From Clostridia bacterium (GTDB taxonomy: Bacteria; Bacillota; Clostridia; Christensenellales; Aristaeellaceae), in assembly GCA_017938695.1 (NCBI GenBank), contig JAGBBA010000025.1, positions 48,843 through 112,842 on the forward strand: DNA of 64,000 bases, given 5' to 3'. The stretch's first letter is position 1. Each line of letters opens with the position of its first letter. Of the stretch, positions 55,723 through 63,782 are shown piece by piece. The notes under the pieces are model-generated. The model saw only the letters and a list, made by a program, of their open reading frames with translations, made no database searches and was not told where the DNA came from. The position numbers and the translations under genes are program-made.

Positions 55723-56301
55723 ATGAACATTTTCCGCAACACCAAAGCAGCGATTACCCCCCGACAAGCCGCCCAACATTATGGACTATCGGTGGAGCCA
55801 TCCGGCATGGCTCACTGCATCTTCCATGATGACCGGCACCCCAGCATGAAGCTGAATGACACGTACTTTTACTGCTTCAGCTGCCATACTCACGGTGATG
55901 TGATTGATCTGGTTGCCCAGCTCTTTCACGAAAGTCCGTATGATGCAGCCAAACGATTGGCTTCTGATTTCTGTATATTAGCAGCCCCACAACAAAAAAG
56001 CATGGAAGCAAGGCCACTGACACAGCCATCTCCAACAGAGGAGCGGCTGTGTTTTTCTATTCTCATGGATTATGAGCAGTGCCTGCAGCAATGGAAGAAG
56101 GCCTATGCCCCCACAGACCCGGAGGAAGAACCGGATGAACGGTATGTATTGGCCTGCTACGATCTGCCCTACATCAGCAGTCTGGTGGATATCTGGTTTC
56201 AGCCGGACAAGGAACAGCAGCAGAAACTTGCGCAGGCTCTTTTGCAGGATGGAACGCTGGTGCAGATCCTGAAGCGAATGACCAATGCCAGGGAGGAGTG
56301 A
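55723..56301 (+). CDS. CHC2 zinc-finger primase-like protein
   Basis: 192 aa. The zinc finger has Cys32, His35, Cys51 and Cys54 (HCIFHDDRHPS ... YCFSCHTHGD), as in DnaG-type primase N-termini. Only the zinc-binding part is present; no TOPRIM catalytic domain is visible, so it probably works with the helicase encoded next. GAAAGGAGG precedes ATG 55723. It has 4 bp to the helicase gene. The role is priming of element replication or of the transferred strand. Confidence 0.9.
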   Translation: MNIFRNTKAAITPRQAAQHYGLSVEPSGMAHCIFHDDRHPSMKLNDTYFYCFSCHTHGDVIDLVAQLFHESPYDAAKRLASDFCILAAPQQKSMEARPLTQPSPTEERLCFSILMDYEQCLQQWKKAYAPTDPEEEPDERYVLACYDLPYISSLVDIWFQPDKEQQQKLAQALLQDGTLVQILKRMTNAREE

Positions 56302-56305
56302 AACA

Positions 56306-57673
56306 ATGGCAAACAACAAGATTTCCCCTGAGTTTTGGCCGGAATGGTACGATGGCAAAACCATCAATGAAGCTGTCTTCTGCCAGCATTTCCTCCGGGA
56401 ACACAAGCTGGTCTTCACCGAAAACGCCTTCTTTTCCGTGCAAGGGCGCATAGTGGATGAGGCACCATTGAAAATGGATATTTTCAATCTGCTGGAACCT
56501 TACGTGGTTACCAGCGTGACCAAGAAAATCGCCAGCATTATTGAACTGCTGAAGATCACCGCCCATGTTGATGATTTGCCGCCCCAGGCCGATCGTATCC
56601 ACCTGATCAATGGCACCCTGTTCCTGGACGGAAGCTTCTCGCCGGACATGAATGAAATCGTCCGCAGTCGCTTTTCAATCCGCTATAATCCGGATGCACC
56701 AGCCCCGGAACGTTGGCTTGCTTTCCTCAACGATCTGCTGCATGAGGAGGATATCCCCACTTTACAGGAATTCATGGGCTATTGCCTGATCCCCAGCAAC
56801 AAGGGTCAGCGGATGATGGTCATCAAGGGCAGTGGAGGTGAGGGCAAAAGTCAGGTCGGCGTGACGCTCTCCCGTCTTTTTGGTGTGAACGCCAAGGACG
56901 GCAGCGTAGGCAAGGTGTCCGAGAATTGCTTTGCCCGGGCCGATCTGGAGCACATCCACCTGATGATTGACGATGATATGCGCATGGAAGCCCTGAAACA
57001 GACCAATTATGTGAAATCCCTTGTGACGGCCCAGGGCAAGATGGACTTGGAGAAAAAAGGACAGCAGAGCTACCAGGGCTGGATGTATGCCCGGCTGCTG
57101 GCCTTCTCCAACGGCGACCTGCAGTCCCTCTATGACCGCAGCGATGGCTTCTACCGGCGGCAGCTGGTACTGACCACCAAGCCTAAACCGGTTGACCGCC
57201 CGGACGATCCGGATCTGGCTGCCAAGCTGTGCGAAGAGCTGGAAGGCATCTTTCTATGGGCGTTTGAGGGGCTGCAACGGTTGGTGGCAAACAAATTCCG
57301 CTTCACCGAAAGCGACCGGGCAAAAGCCAACCGCGAGGTGATCAAGCGAGACGCCAACAATGTGATTACCTTCATGGAATCCACTGGCTATATCAAGCTG
57401 GATCCGGATGCTTCCGTCAGCGCCGAGGAATTTTACCGTATCTATTGCCTTTGGTGCGAAGAGAATTGCTCCACCCCCATGAAACGTCGCAGCGTCAGCG
57501 ATTTTCTGATGGCAAATCTCAGCAAGTATGGCCTGGATCACAACAACAATCAGGTCAATGCTGCCGGACGCAGAGTGTGGGGATTCCAGGGCATACGCGC
57601 CATTGTGAAACTACCCATGGAAACCAGGGATGGCTGGCAACGTGTTGAACCGGAAGACAATCCCTTTGCCTAA
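56306..57673 (+). CDS. Phage/plasmid P4-type primase-helicase (SF3-like)
   Basis: 455 aa. The D5/P4-type N-terminal region (about 120-165; WLAFLNDLLHEEDIPTLQEFMGYCLIP) precedes a Walker A GSGGEGKS (175-182) and a Walker B HLMIDDD. A C-terminal winged-helix-like part lies at about 370-440. GGGAGGAG precedes ATG 56306. It unwinds DNA for autonomous replication of the excised element together with the CHC2 protein. Confidence 0.93.
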   Translation: MANNKISPEFWPEWYDGKTINEAVFCQHFLREHKLVFTENAFFSVQGRIVDEAPLKMDIFNLLEPYVVTSVTKKIASIIELLKITAHVDDLPPQADRIHLINGTLFLDGSFSPDMNEIVRSRFSIRYNPDAPAPERWLAFLNDLLHEEDIPTLQEFMGYCLIPSNKGQRMMVIKGSGGEGKSQVGVTLSRLFGVNAKDGSVGKVSENCFARADLEHIHLMIDDDMRMEALKQTNYVKSLVTAQGKMDLEKKGQQSYQGWMYARLLAFSNGDLQSLYDRSDGFYRRQLVLTTKPKPVDRPDDPDLAAKLCEELEGIFLWAFEGLQRLVANKFRFTESDRAKANREVIKRDANNVITFMESTGYIKLDPDASVSAEEFYRIYCLWCEENCSTPMKRRSVSDFLMANLSKYGLDHNNNQVNAAGRRVWGFQGIRAIVKLPMETRDGWQRVEPEDNPFA

Positions 57674-57707
57674 AACCATACATATAAGGATTTTCCGCTA
57701 ATCTCTA

Positions 57708-57744
57708 TGTACATACGTACTGCGTACATGAGTACGTACGTACA
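57708..57744. repeat. Nested TACGTAC palindromes upstream of mob
   Basis: The outer arms TGTAC...GTACA enclose several TACGTAC/GTAC units. They lie 38 bp before the relaxase start, and could be an operator or a structured leader. The oriT match at 53.8 kb makes this less likely to be the transfer origin. Confidence 0.5.
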
Positions 57745-57781
57745 CAGCAATTTCAATCTGTTTCTATATAAGGAGCTTTTG

Positions 57782-58756
57782 ATGAAAGAAAAATATGCTA
57801 TTATGCGATTCGCCAAGTATAAGGGTCCGGAGATCAGCCGGATCGAAGGTCACAACGAGCGAACCAAGGAGAAATATGCAAGTAACCCCGACATTGATCC
57901 CACCCGTTCCCATCTGAACTTCCACCTGATTGCCCCTGTCGGAAAATACCGCCAAGAAGCAGAGCGACAGATTGCCCGTGCCCATTGCCGCACACGAAAA
58001 GATAGCATTCGTGTGGTAGAAACCATCATCACCTGCAGCCCTGGATTTTTTAAGGACAAAGGTCCTGAAGAAATTCGGGCTTTTTTTGTGCACGCTTTGG
58101 ACTTCCTGCGGCAGAAGCAAGCGCCGGAAACCTTCCTGTCTGCTGTGGTGCACCTGGATGAAAAGACACCTCATATGCACGTCAGCTTCGTGCCTCTGAC
58201 GCCTGATAAGCGCCTCTCTGCCAAGGATATCATCGGCAACCGCAGGAGTCTGATTGCCTGGCAGGACGCTTACTGGAAGCACGTGGTGGCCAAGTATCCG
58301 GAACTCGCCCGGGGCGAAAGCGCCAGTCTCACTGGCCGCACTCATATTCCTACACAGGTGTTCAAGCAGATGGCTCGCCTGACCAAGAAGCGACAGCGCA
58401 TCGAGGCCGTGCTGGACGGCGTGAATCCCTTCAACGCCAAGAGCAAGGCTGACGAACTCCGCCACCTGCTGGATGATTATATTCCAGGCGTAGAAAAGAT
58501 GGCCACCCAACTGAAAAAGTACAAGGCGGCTTTTGAGGACGTCGAAACCCTGGAAGCAGAGAATGCCGACCTCTCCCAGGAGCTGGATGAAGCCAAGCGC
58601 GGCAGCATCCAGGAGAAGATGGAGTTTGCTAAGCTCCGGCAGGAGCACAGGGATGCGGTTGCTCTGTTGGACAAGATACCCATGGATGTATTGGATCAGC
58701 TGAAGAAGGAGGCCAAAGCTGACCAGCGGAATGTAACGGAGAGGTTGAATAAGTGA
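57782..58756 (+). CDS. MobV-family relaxase (Pre/Mob)
   Basis: 324 aa. The MobV metal-binding motif HLDEKTPHMH (His124, Asp126, Glu127, His131, His133) and an N-terminal MRFAKYKGPEISRIEGHNERTKE region are present. The C-terminal third is coiled coil (about 230-310). It nicks oriT and leads the strand into the recipient through a helper's secretion channel. TAAGGAGC precedes ATG 57782. Its stop overlaps the integrase start (TGATG). Confidence 0.95.
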   Translation: MKEKYAIMRFAKYKGPEISRIEGHNERTKEKYASNPDIDPTRSHLNFHLIAPVGKYRQEAERQIARAHCRTRKDSIRVVETIITCSPGFFKDKGPEEIRAFFVHALDFLRQKQAPETFLSAVVHLDEKTPHMHVSFVPLTPDKRLSAKDIIGNRRSLIAWQDAYWKHVVAKYPELARGESASLTGRTHIPTQVFKQMARLTKKRQRIEAVLDGVNPFNAKSKADELRHLLDDYIPGVEKMATQLKKYKAAFEDVETLEAENADLSQELDEAKRGSIQEKMEFAKLRQEHRDAVALLDKIPMDVLDQLKKEAKADQRNVTERLNK

Positions 58757-59994
58757 TGACCCCTATGCTACAATTATCGCAGGACGAGCTCCAGCAGATG
58801 CTGCACACCGCCGCCAGGGAAGGTGCGCAGACGGCGCTGGAGGCCTCCGATGCGTTCGTGCACCTTGACAATTACACCAGCAATCACTCAGAAATATCGG
58901 ACATGTCGAAGGAGGAAAACGACGATATGTCCCGTAACCGAATCAGGCATAATCTGATCATCGGCCATAACCCCGATGGCACGCCTATCACCCGATGGAT
59001 CAACGGCTACACCATGCAGGAGCTTATCGAGAACGGCGCGGCGCTGCTGCGTCCGGAGGCTTCGCAGGAAGCTCCTGAGAAGCCCGGCGTGCCGACCTTC
59101 CGCAAGTACGCCACCAGCTGGCTGGAGCTCTACAAGACCCACACAGTGCGCCACACCACCTACTCAGAGTACGCCAGCATCCTTCAAAGGCACCTGATCC
59201 CTGCCTTCGGCGACCTGCCGGTGACGGAGATCACCACGGACAGGATCCAGCAGCTGCTCAACGACAAACGCGATTACGCCAGCAAAACCCTGCACGAGAT
59301 CCAGATGGTGCTGGGCATGGTGCTGGAGGGCGCGGTGGAAGACGGGCTGATCACCCGCAATCCGGCCAAGTCGAAGCGGCTGCGCAACCCTTCCACGAAG
59401 AAGAATGAGCGTGAGGCGCTGACGGAGGAGCAGGTGGGCGATATCATCAGCCATCTGCCGGACTTGAAGCAGAAACGCGACCAGCGCTATCTGGCCCTGC
59501 TGATCTACACCGGCATGCGCCGGGAAGAGGTGCTGGGCCTGCGCTGGGAGGACGTTGACACGGAGAAGGAGCTGCTGCACGTGCGCCGCGCCATTACCTT
59601 CAAGGGAAATCTGCCGGTCATTGGCGAAACCAAGACCCGCAACGGCAAGCGCACCATTCCGCTGCACCCCGATCTGCTGCAATGGCTGACTCACGAGGAG
59701 GACAACCGCGAATACGTGATGCAGGACAACGTGACCTCATCCACCATGAAGCGCACCTGGGAGCGCATCAAGACGGAGATCAACGTGTACGGCGCGACGC
59801 CGCACTGCTTCCGGCACACATTCACCACAGTCTGCCGCCGCAGCGGCATGGACGAGAAGACCATGCAGGTCATCGGCGGCTGGTCGGATATTGCCACCAT
59901 GCGCAACGTTTACACCCATGTGCAGCAGACGGATCTGCAGCGCGCAGGTCAGCTGATGGGAGGCATGTTCAAAGCCGGAAATTTGCCGGCCTGA
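58756..59994 (+). CDS. Tyrosine-type site-specific integrase of the island
   Basis: 412 aa. The N-terminal 90 residues are extra and helical. The SAM-like core-binding domain covers about 110-205. In the catalytic domain are Arg255 (TGMRREEV), His350 and Arg353 (PHCFRHTF), a GGW motif and the nucleophile Tyr386 (RNVYTHV). It recombines the tRNA-Pro site lying 195 bp downstream. It is coupled to the relaxase by a TGATG overlap; GTG 58753 is an alternative start. Confidence 0.95.
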   Translation: MTPMLQLSQDELQQMLHTAAREGAQTALEASDAFVHLDNYTSNHSEISDMSKEENDDMSRNRIRHNLIIGHNPDGTPITRWINGYTMQELIENGAALLRPEASQEAPEKPGVPTFRKYATSWLELYKTHTVRHTTYSEYASILQRHLIPAFGDLPVTEITTDRIQQLLNDKRDYASKTLHEIQMVLGMVLEGAVEDGLITRNPAKSKRLRNPSTKKNEREALTEEQVGDIISHLPDLKQKRDQRYLALLIYTGMRREEVLGLRWEDVDTEKELLHVRRAITFKGNLPVIGETKTRNGKRTIPLHPDLLQWLTHEEDNREYVMQDNVTSSTMKRTWERIKTEINVYGATPHCFRHTFTTVCRRSGMDEKTMQVIGGWSDIATMRNVYTHVQQTDLQRAGQLMGGMFKAGNLPA

Positions 59995-60008
59995 TTGCCA
60001 ATGTAAAA

Positions 60009-60045
60009 AGCCCGCAAGCCCTTGGAAATCAAGGGTTTGCGGGCT
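60009..60045 (-). terminator. Hairpin after the integrase gene, terminator-like on the minus strand
   Basis: A 16-bp nearly perfect stem begins AGCCCGCAAGCCCTTG. The T run (TTTTTA) follows on the minus strand only. The plus-strand integrase transcript would meet the stem without a T tail. Confidence 0.65.
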
Positions 60046-60151
60046 CCCAGAACACAAGAAAATTGCCATTTGCCTTGCCAGATGGACGATCTGGAACCAA
60101 ATGAGCCATTGTCCCATCCGGCAAGACATACCAACATGCACAAAACACAAC

Positions 60152-60187
60152 AAAAAACGACCAGATTTTACAAGAAATCGGTCGTTT
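60152..60187 (-). terminator. Element-borne terminator next to the right att site
   Basis: On the minus strand AAACGACC/GGTCGTTT extended by GATTT/AAATC, with one bulged base, is followed by TTTTTT. It starts a few bases after the CCA of the right tRNA-Pro copy, mirroring 44081-44112 and able to terminate a reconstituted tRNA. Confidence 0.75.
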
Positions 60188-60188
60188 T

Positions 60189-60236
60189 GCTGGTCGAAGT
60201 GGCGGGATTCGAACCCGCGGCCTTTTGGTCCCGAAC
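60189..60236 (-). repeat. Right attachment site: second tRNA-Pro(CGG) 3' copy
   Basis: An identical 48-bp copy of 44117-44164. Beyond the repeat the minus strand keeps the 5' anticodon-stem strand (TTTGG) and a D-loop-like GCAGTTTGGT, but no matching acceptor 5' strand, so it is not an intact tRNA. It separates the first island from the second. 60237-60366 contains no other feature that I can support. Confidence 0.9.
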
Positions 60237-60366
60237 CAAACGACCAAACTGCATTTTATACAGGATTGCCTGCATAATCAGCATGAAGTCCGGAAAACTC
60301 TTATAAAATTCACTGATTGACTAATAAAGAATAGTTAATACCACATTTTTACCACAGAACGCCAAA

Positions 60367-61608
60367 TTATAGCTCCATTTCTCCCTCTGGCAGCTCAGGC
60401 GGAAGGATGTTCAGCACACGAGCATCCAGCCATTTATCCAGATACTTTATCATCTGTTTGCGGGATGCTGATTCACGCTCTTTCGACAGGTGGGTGTACA
60501 GCTGCAGCGTTATCCTGATGTCTGCATGGCCGAGGAAATACTGCGCAGCCTTCACAGGAACGCCCGCATCATACAAGGCCGTTGCATAGGTATGCCTGAG
60601 ATCGTGCGCCGTGAACGAGTACTCCTTCCTTTCCTTGGGAGGCTCGCTCTGTTTCGCGGCCTTTTTCTTTTCGATGTCAGTCCTGCGGCCGTACTGCCGG
60701 AGAGGCTCGTCATTGATGATTCTCTCGACGATTGTGCAGAAAGACTTCACGCCGCAGCGGGAGGCATGTTCCGACAACTGCTTCCCTTTTGACGACAAGC
60801 AGATGAGGCCGTGCCTCTTATCCTCCGGGACGGACATCAACGCGCCATAGAGGATCTGACAGATCGGCAAGGCACGGATACCGGCGTCGCTCTTTGCTCG
60901 TTTCTCTATGATGGTCTGGTTCCCGTCAACAGCAGCCACTTCCTTGACATACAACATCCTGTTTTCAAGGTCAACATTCTCCCAGCGGATAGCCATCATT
61001 TCGCCACGGCGCAGACCGCACAGGAGCATCAACAGAATCCAGATACCCGAATATATTTCGGTGTGGTTCCAATACTTGAGGGCCAGCTCTATTTCCCATT
61101 TCTCCAGCGCACGGTGCGTCCCCTTGTTATTCGGCGGAAGGCTCAGGTCAGCAGCAGGGTTGTCGGCAATGATGTGGTTCTTCCGTGCCTTTTCAAACAC
61201 GCGGTTGATTGCCTGTCGGTATTTCTCCGCTGTGGAAAAAGACATGCCACGAACCTCATTCAATGCGTCCTGCAAATCCTTCTCACGAACAGAGGCGACC
61301 CGCCGCGTCCCGAGCTTCTTCACGAGGCGGTTGTACGGCACATCATCGCTCTTCAAATACACGGAGTTCACGCCGGTTCGGTATGTGGTTTTGAATACCT
61401 CGACCCATTCTTTTACAGTAATGTCTGGCGAGAAATCCACCCCGATTGCATTCTGCGCCTTGTACAGATCGCGCTTTCGAATAGCCTCAGCTCTACTATG
61501 TCCGTAGAAATACTTCCGATCAGGTCGGCCGTCTTCCTTGTAGCCGATTTGCAGTGAAACCTGTATCAGCCCGTCCGGGCGCTCGCCCTTCCTCTTCTTT
61601 CCTGCCAT
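60367..61608 (-). CDS. Tyrosine-type integrase of a second, tandem element
   Basis: 413 aa, Tn916/phage-type integrase. An N-terminal arm-binding AP2-like part (about 8-50; GLIQVSLQIGYKEDGRPDRKYFYG) is followed by the core-binding domain (about 60-150). Catalytic motifs are CGLRRGEMMAIRW, HDLRHTYAT, LGHADIRITL and the nucleophile in LYTHLS. It is transcribed toward the att copy at 60189. ATG 61608 overlaps the previous stop (TGATG). It is clearly different in sequence from the 58.8 kb integrase. Confidence 0.95.
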   Translation of the reverse strand: MAGKKRKGERPDGLIQVSLQIGYKEDGRPDRKYFYGHSRAEAIRKRDLYKAQNAIGVDFSPDITVKEWVEVFKTTYRTGVNSVYLKSDDVPYNRLVKKLGTRRVASVREKDLQDALNEVRGMSFSTAEKYRQAINRVFEKARKNHIIADNPAADLSLPPNNKGTHRALEKWEIELALKYWNHTEIYSGIWILLMLLCGLRRGEMMAIRWENVDLENRMLYVKEVAAVDGNQTIIEKRAKSDAGIRALPICQILYGALMSVPEDKRHGLICLSSKGKQLSEHASRCGVKSFCTIVERIINDEPLRQYGRRTDIEKKKAAKQSEPPKERKEYSFTAHDLRHTYATALYDAGVPVKAAQYFLGHADIRITLQLYTHLSKERESASRKQMIKYLDKWLDARVLNILPPELPEGEMEL

Positions 61609-62048
61609 CAGCACCCCTCCACAAGGTAAGACCCTCCGTCAGGGATAAGCCTTATCCCGCGATACTCCCGCAGCAGCCACTCGACGACATACTCGTCATA
61701 CTCAGCGACCAGAGCCGCGCGGAAGGAATCCAGCGGAAGGCTGCCACTGGCAACCAGATCACCAGCAGCAGCCGCGCATTGCTTCCGCCATTCCAGATTT
61801 GCCATTGCGAGATTCAAGTCTGCGGCAGACACGAACTCAAGCTCGAAGCAGCGGCGAAGCGTCTCAGAGGCGTTGCCCCATTTCCCCAGACGCATCATCC
61901 GCTCCGCCTCCAGAAGCGCCACCTCTCTCCTGCTATCATCAGCCACCACAAAGAAGGATTTACTGCCACATACGGGACACGGAAATTCAGCCACAGCATG
62001 AGCCAAACCAACATCCGTGTGGCACTTTGTACACCACGCCATTTCCAT
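61608..62048 (-). CDS. Small zinc-ribbon hypothetical protein
   Basis: 146 aa. Two CxxC pairs at the N-terminus (WCTKCHT and PCPVCGS) form a likely zinc ribbon. The rest is helical, without a recognised domain. It is translationally coupled to the second integrase, so it may be an excisionase-like or recombination-accessory factor; this is inference from position. Confidence 0.8.
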   Translation of the reverse strand: MEMAWCTKCHTDVGLAHAVAEFPCPVCGSKSFFVVADDSRREVALLEAERMMRLGKWGNASETLRRCFELEFVSAADLNLAMANLEWRKQCAAAAGDLVASGSLPLDSFRAALVAEYDEYVVEWLLREYRGIRLIPDGGSYLVEGC

Positions 62049-62076
62049 GTATCATACCCCGTTCATAACGCTCGAA

Positions 62077-62169
62077 TAACCCACGACTACCACAACATAA
62101 CCCGGTTAGTAACCCGGTTACGGAAAGGTTATCATCGGTAACATAACCTGCGGATAACCGCAAATAACC
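62077..62169. repeat. Iteron-like TAACC/GGTTA repeat cluster with AT-rich flank
   Basis: Six TAACC (62077, 62098, 62110, 62144, 62155, 62165) and three GGTTA (62104, 62116, 62127) lie within 93 bp, including two TAACCCGGTTA palindromes 12 bp apart. An AT-rich palindromic stretch follows at 62220-62242. The 263-bp gap holds no gene and should contain the promoter of the zinc-ribbon/integrase operon. Confidence 0.7.
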
Positions 62170-62311
62170 GCATATACCGTACCTATAGTTGTAGTAGTAT
62201 GATATAGAGACATGAGGGGAATATATATTATATATAATATACACGCGCGAGGATCATTCCTCTGGCGACTTCCCCTCAAGCAGCTCCGACATGCCCCAGC
62301 GCCTTTTCGCC

Positions 62312-62692
62312 TCAGCCAACGCGCCCGTCAGCCAGCGCATTCCCCTGTGCAGCCCTTACGCGACGCGCTTCCTCGACGGCCTTGTTGGTTACGACGATCA
62401 CACCCTCGCGGTCCAGGCTACGCAGGGTATCAAGGAGGAAGCGCTCATCCTCGCTAACCTGCACATAATCCTCCGGGATAACAGGGAGCGGAACGTCCCG
62501 CCCTTCAAGGAGTCTTTCCGCAGAAATCTCAAGGACGCGACAAATCGGAATCACATACTGTGCAGGGAAATCTTCACCGCGACCAAGCCATGTATTCAGG
62601 GTAGAAGCAGCTACGCCGATTCGCTCGGCCAGCTGCTTTTTTTGTATCCTCTTTTCGGCAATCAGTTCGTTCAGTCGATTTGCAATCGTCAT
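62312..62692 (-). CDS. XRE-family repressor (cI-like)
   Basis: 126 aa. The helix-turn-helix at about 5-62 (RIQKKQLAERIGVAASTLNTWLGRG) is followed by a short helical tail. It faces three divergent HTH genes across a promoter region with repeated AATCCG/CCGAAT strings, the usual plan of a phage or ICE immunity switch. It is smaller than peptidase-bearing cI repressors, so an antirepressor or ImmR/ImmA-like control may be used. Confidence 0.88.
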   Translation of the reverse strand: MTIANRLNELIAEKRIQKKQLAERIGVAASTLNTWLGRGEDFPAQYVIPICRVLEISAERLLEGRDVPLPVIPEDYVQVSEDERFLLDTLRSLDREGVIVVTNKAVEEARRVRAAQGNALADGRVG

Positions 62693-62738
62693 TTCGTTTT
62701 ATCCTCCAAAATTTTTATCAATAAACCGAATTTAAGTA

Positions 62739-62766
62739 TTGACAAATCCGAAAATCCGATTATAAT
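62739..62766 (+). promoter_or_regulatory. Divergent promoter of the early HTH genes with candidate operators
   Basis: TTGACA-N16-TATAAT. AATCCG occurs twice inside the spacer, and CCGAATC/CGGATTC lie downstream, suggesting repression by the neighbouring XRE protein. No gene is seen in 62693-62953. Confidence 0.75.
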
Positions 62767-62953
62767 TAAACTCAGTGATGCGAATTTCCGAATCAGAAAC
62801 GGATTCTCGCAGAATTTGCCTCGGTGGAACGCGACAACGAAACGCAAGGCCGCAAAGCGCCGTTGGTTCTCGTTTTCTCGTCTCAAATTCGATTATATCA
62901 CAACTTAACCAAATTAACAATAGTTAAGAGCGGCAGAAAGGAGCGAAGATTTC

Positions 62954-63184
62954 ATGAAGCGCAATCAGGTTATGGACAGGACTTGGCTCGAACGCGCCCG
63001 GCGCGAGAAGGGCTTCACTCAGGAGCAGGTTGCTGAGGCAGCGAAGATCACCACCGCTGGCTACAACCGCATTGAGAAGGGCCTGTTCACCCCCGGCGTT
63101 GTCACCGGCCTTCTGATCTGTGACAAGCTGGGCGTATCTCCGAGGCAGTTCCTCACCGAACGCCCCATTGGCTACGTGAAGTAA
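62954..63184 (+). CDS. Small XRE-type DNA-binding protein
   Basis: 76 aa, essentially a single helix-turn-helix domain (REKGFTQEQVAEAAKITTAGYNRIEKG). GAAAGGAGC precedes the ATG. It is first in the rightward early operon of the second element, Cro-like by size and position. Confidence 0.88.
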   Translation: MKRNQVMDRTWLERARREKGFTQEQVAEAAKITTAGYNRIEKGLFTPGVVTGLLICDKLGVSPRQFLTERPIGYVK

Positions 63185-63199
63185 AGGAGGCCCAGCAGC

Positions 63200-63754
63200 G
63201 TGGTAAGCAACCGCATCAAGGTATTGCGGGCTGAAGCTGACATCAGCGCCACAGCTCTCTCGAACAAGATGCCCGAAGGGGTAGACAAGATCGTGATGAG
63301 CTACATCGAAAAAGGGCGCGTCCTCCCGACGCGGGAGAGCCTTGAGGTCATGTGCGATGTGTTTGGCTGTATTCCGACAGACATCTACCAAGCGCAAGAC
63401 ATCGACCTCCTTGCAGTCAAGAGGAAAACGACGCAGCAGCCCACTCAGGAGCCGGTCAAGGTCAAGGCCGCCTCTGAGGGAAAAGACCCCAACGAAATCA
63501 TCATCCAGCCCGCCCGCCAGAGCGTGGAGCGGCATGAGGGGATGGAACAGATACGCGTCTGGATGCCTGCCGACGAAAAGGCAGCGCTCTTCAAAGCGGT
63601 TGCCGGGCTTGGCTACCATAGCGTTGCCGAATGGCTCCGCGAGAAGTACCGGGAAACGTTGCGTGCATACATTGCGCTCAACCTCGAAAACAAGACGCTC
63701 CATGAAGCCATCCCTCCTACCACAGAAATCAAACACACGGAAGTTGTTGAGTAA
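63200..63754 (+). CDS. XRE-like regulator with C-terminal helical domain
   Basis: 184 aa from GTG, with AAAGGAGG upstream. The N-terminal HTH (about 1-62; IKVLRAEADISATALSNKM, VMSYIEKGRVLPT) is followed by a linker rich in Lys/Glu/Pro. A C-terminal segment (about 115-160; IRVWMPADEKAALFKAVAGLGYHSVAEWLREKYRE) recalls a ribbon-helix-helix or mobilization-accessory fold. It lies 15 bp after the previous gene. Its role is element regulation or DNA binding. Confidence 0.82.
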   Translation: MVSNRIKVLRAEADISATALSNKMPEGVDKIVMSYIEKGRVLPTRESLEVMCDVFGCIPTDIYQAQDIDLLAVKRKTTQQPTQEPVKVKAASEGKDPNEIIIQPARQSVERHEGMEQIRVWMPADEKAALFKAVAGLGYHSVAEWLREKYRETLRAYIALNLENKTLHEAIPPTTEIKHTEVVE

Positions 63755-63782
63755 ATCATAGCAGCGCGGGAGGCCGAACACA

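Larger units (their letters stand above)
44117..60236. mobile_element. Integrative mobilizable element (about 16.1 kb) in tRNA-Pro
   Basis: It is bounded by 48-bp direct repeats of the tRNA-Pro 3' part. It encodes a tyrosine integrase beside the right repeat, a MobV relaxase, a pMV158-type oriT, CHC2 primase-like and P4-type helicase proteins, an XRE regulator and a sigma-like factor. No type IV secretion genes are present, so it would depend on a helper. Cargo: exonuclease-BRCT pair, Fic protein and a maltodextrin-type sugar operon. The cargo sugar genes are more AT-rich than the surrounding chromosome. Confidence 0.88.

Noticed and set aside
55551-55829. A 92-codon frame overlapping the operator region
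   Set aside because: It has no ribosome site, it covers the inverted repeats and it runs out of frame into the well-supported CHC2 gene.
62049-62311. A CRISPR array in the TAACC repeat cluster
   Set aside because: The units are 5-11 bp, irregularly spaced and in both orientations, with no spacers of constant length and no cas genes. No CRISPR array was seen anywhere in the window.
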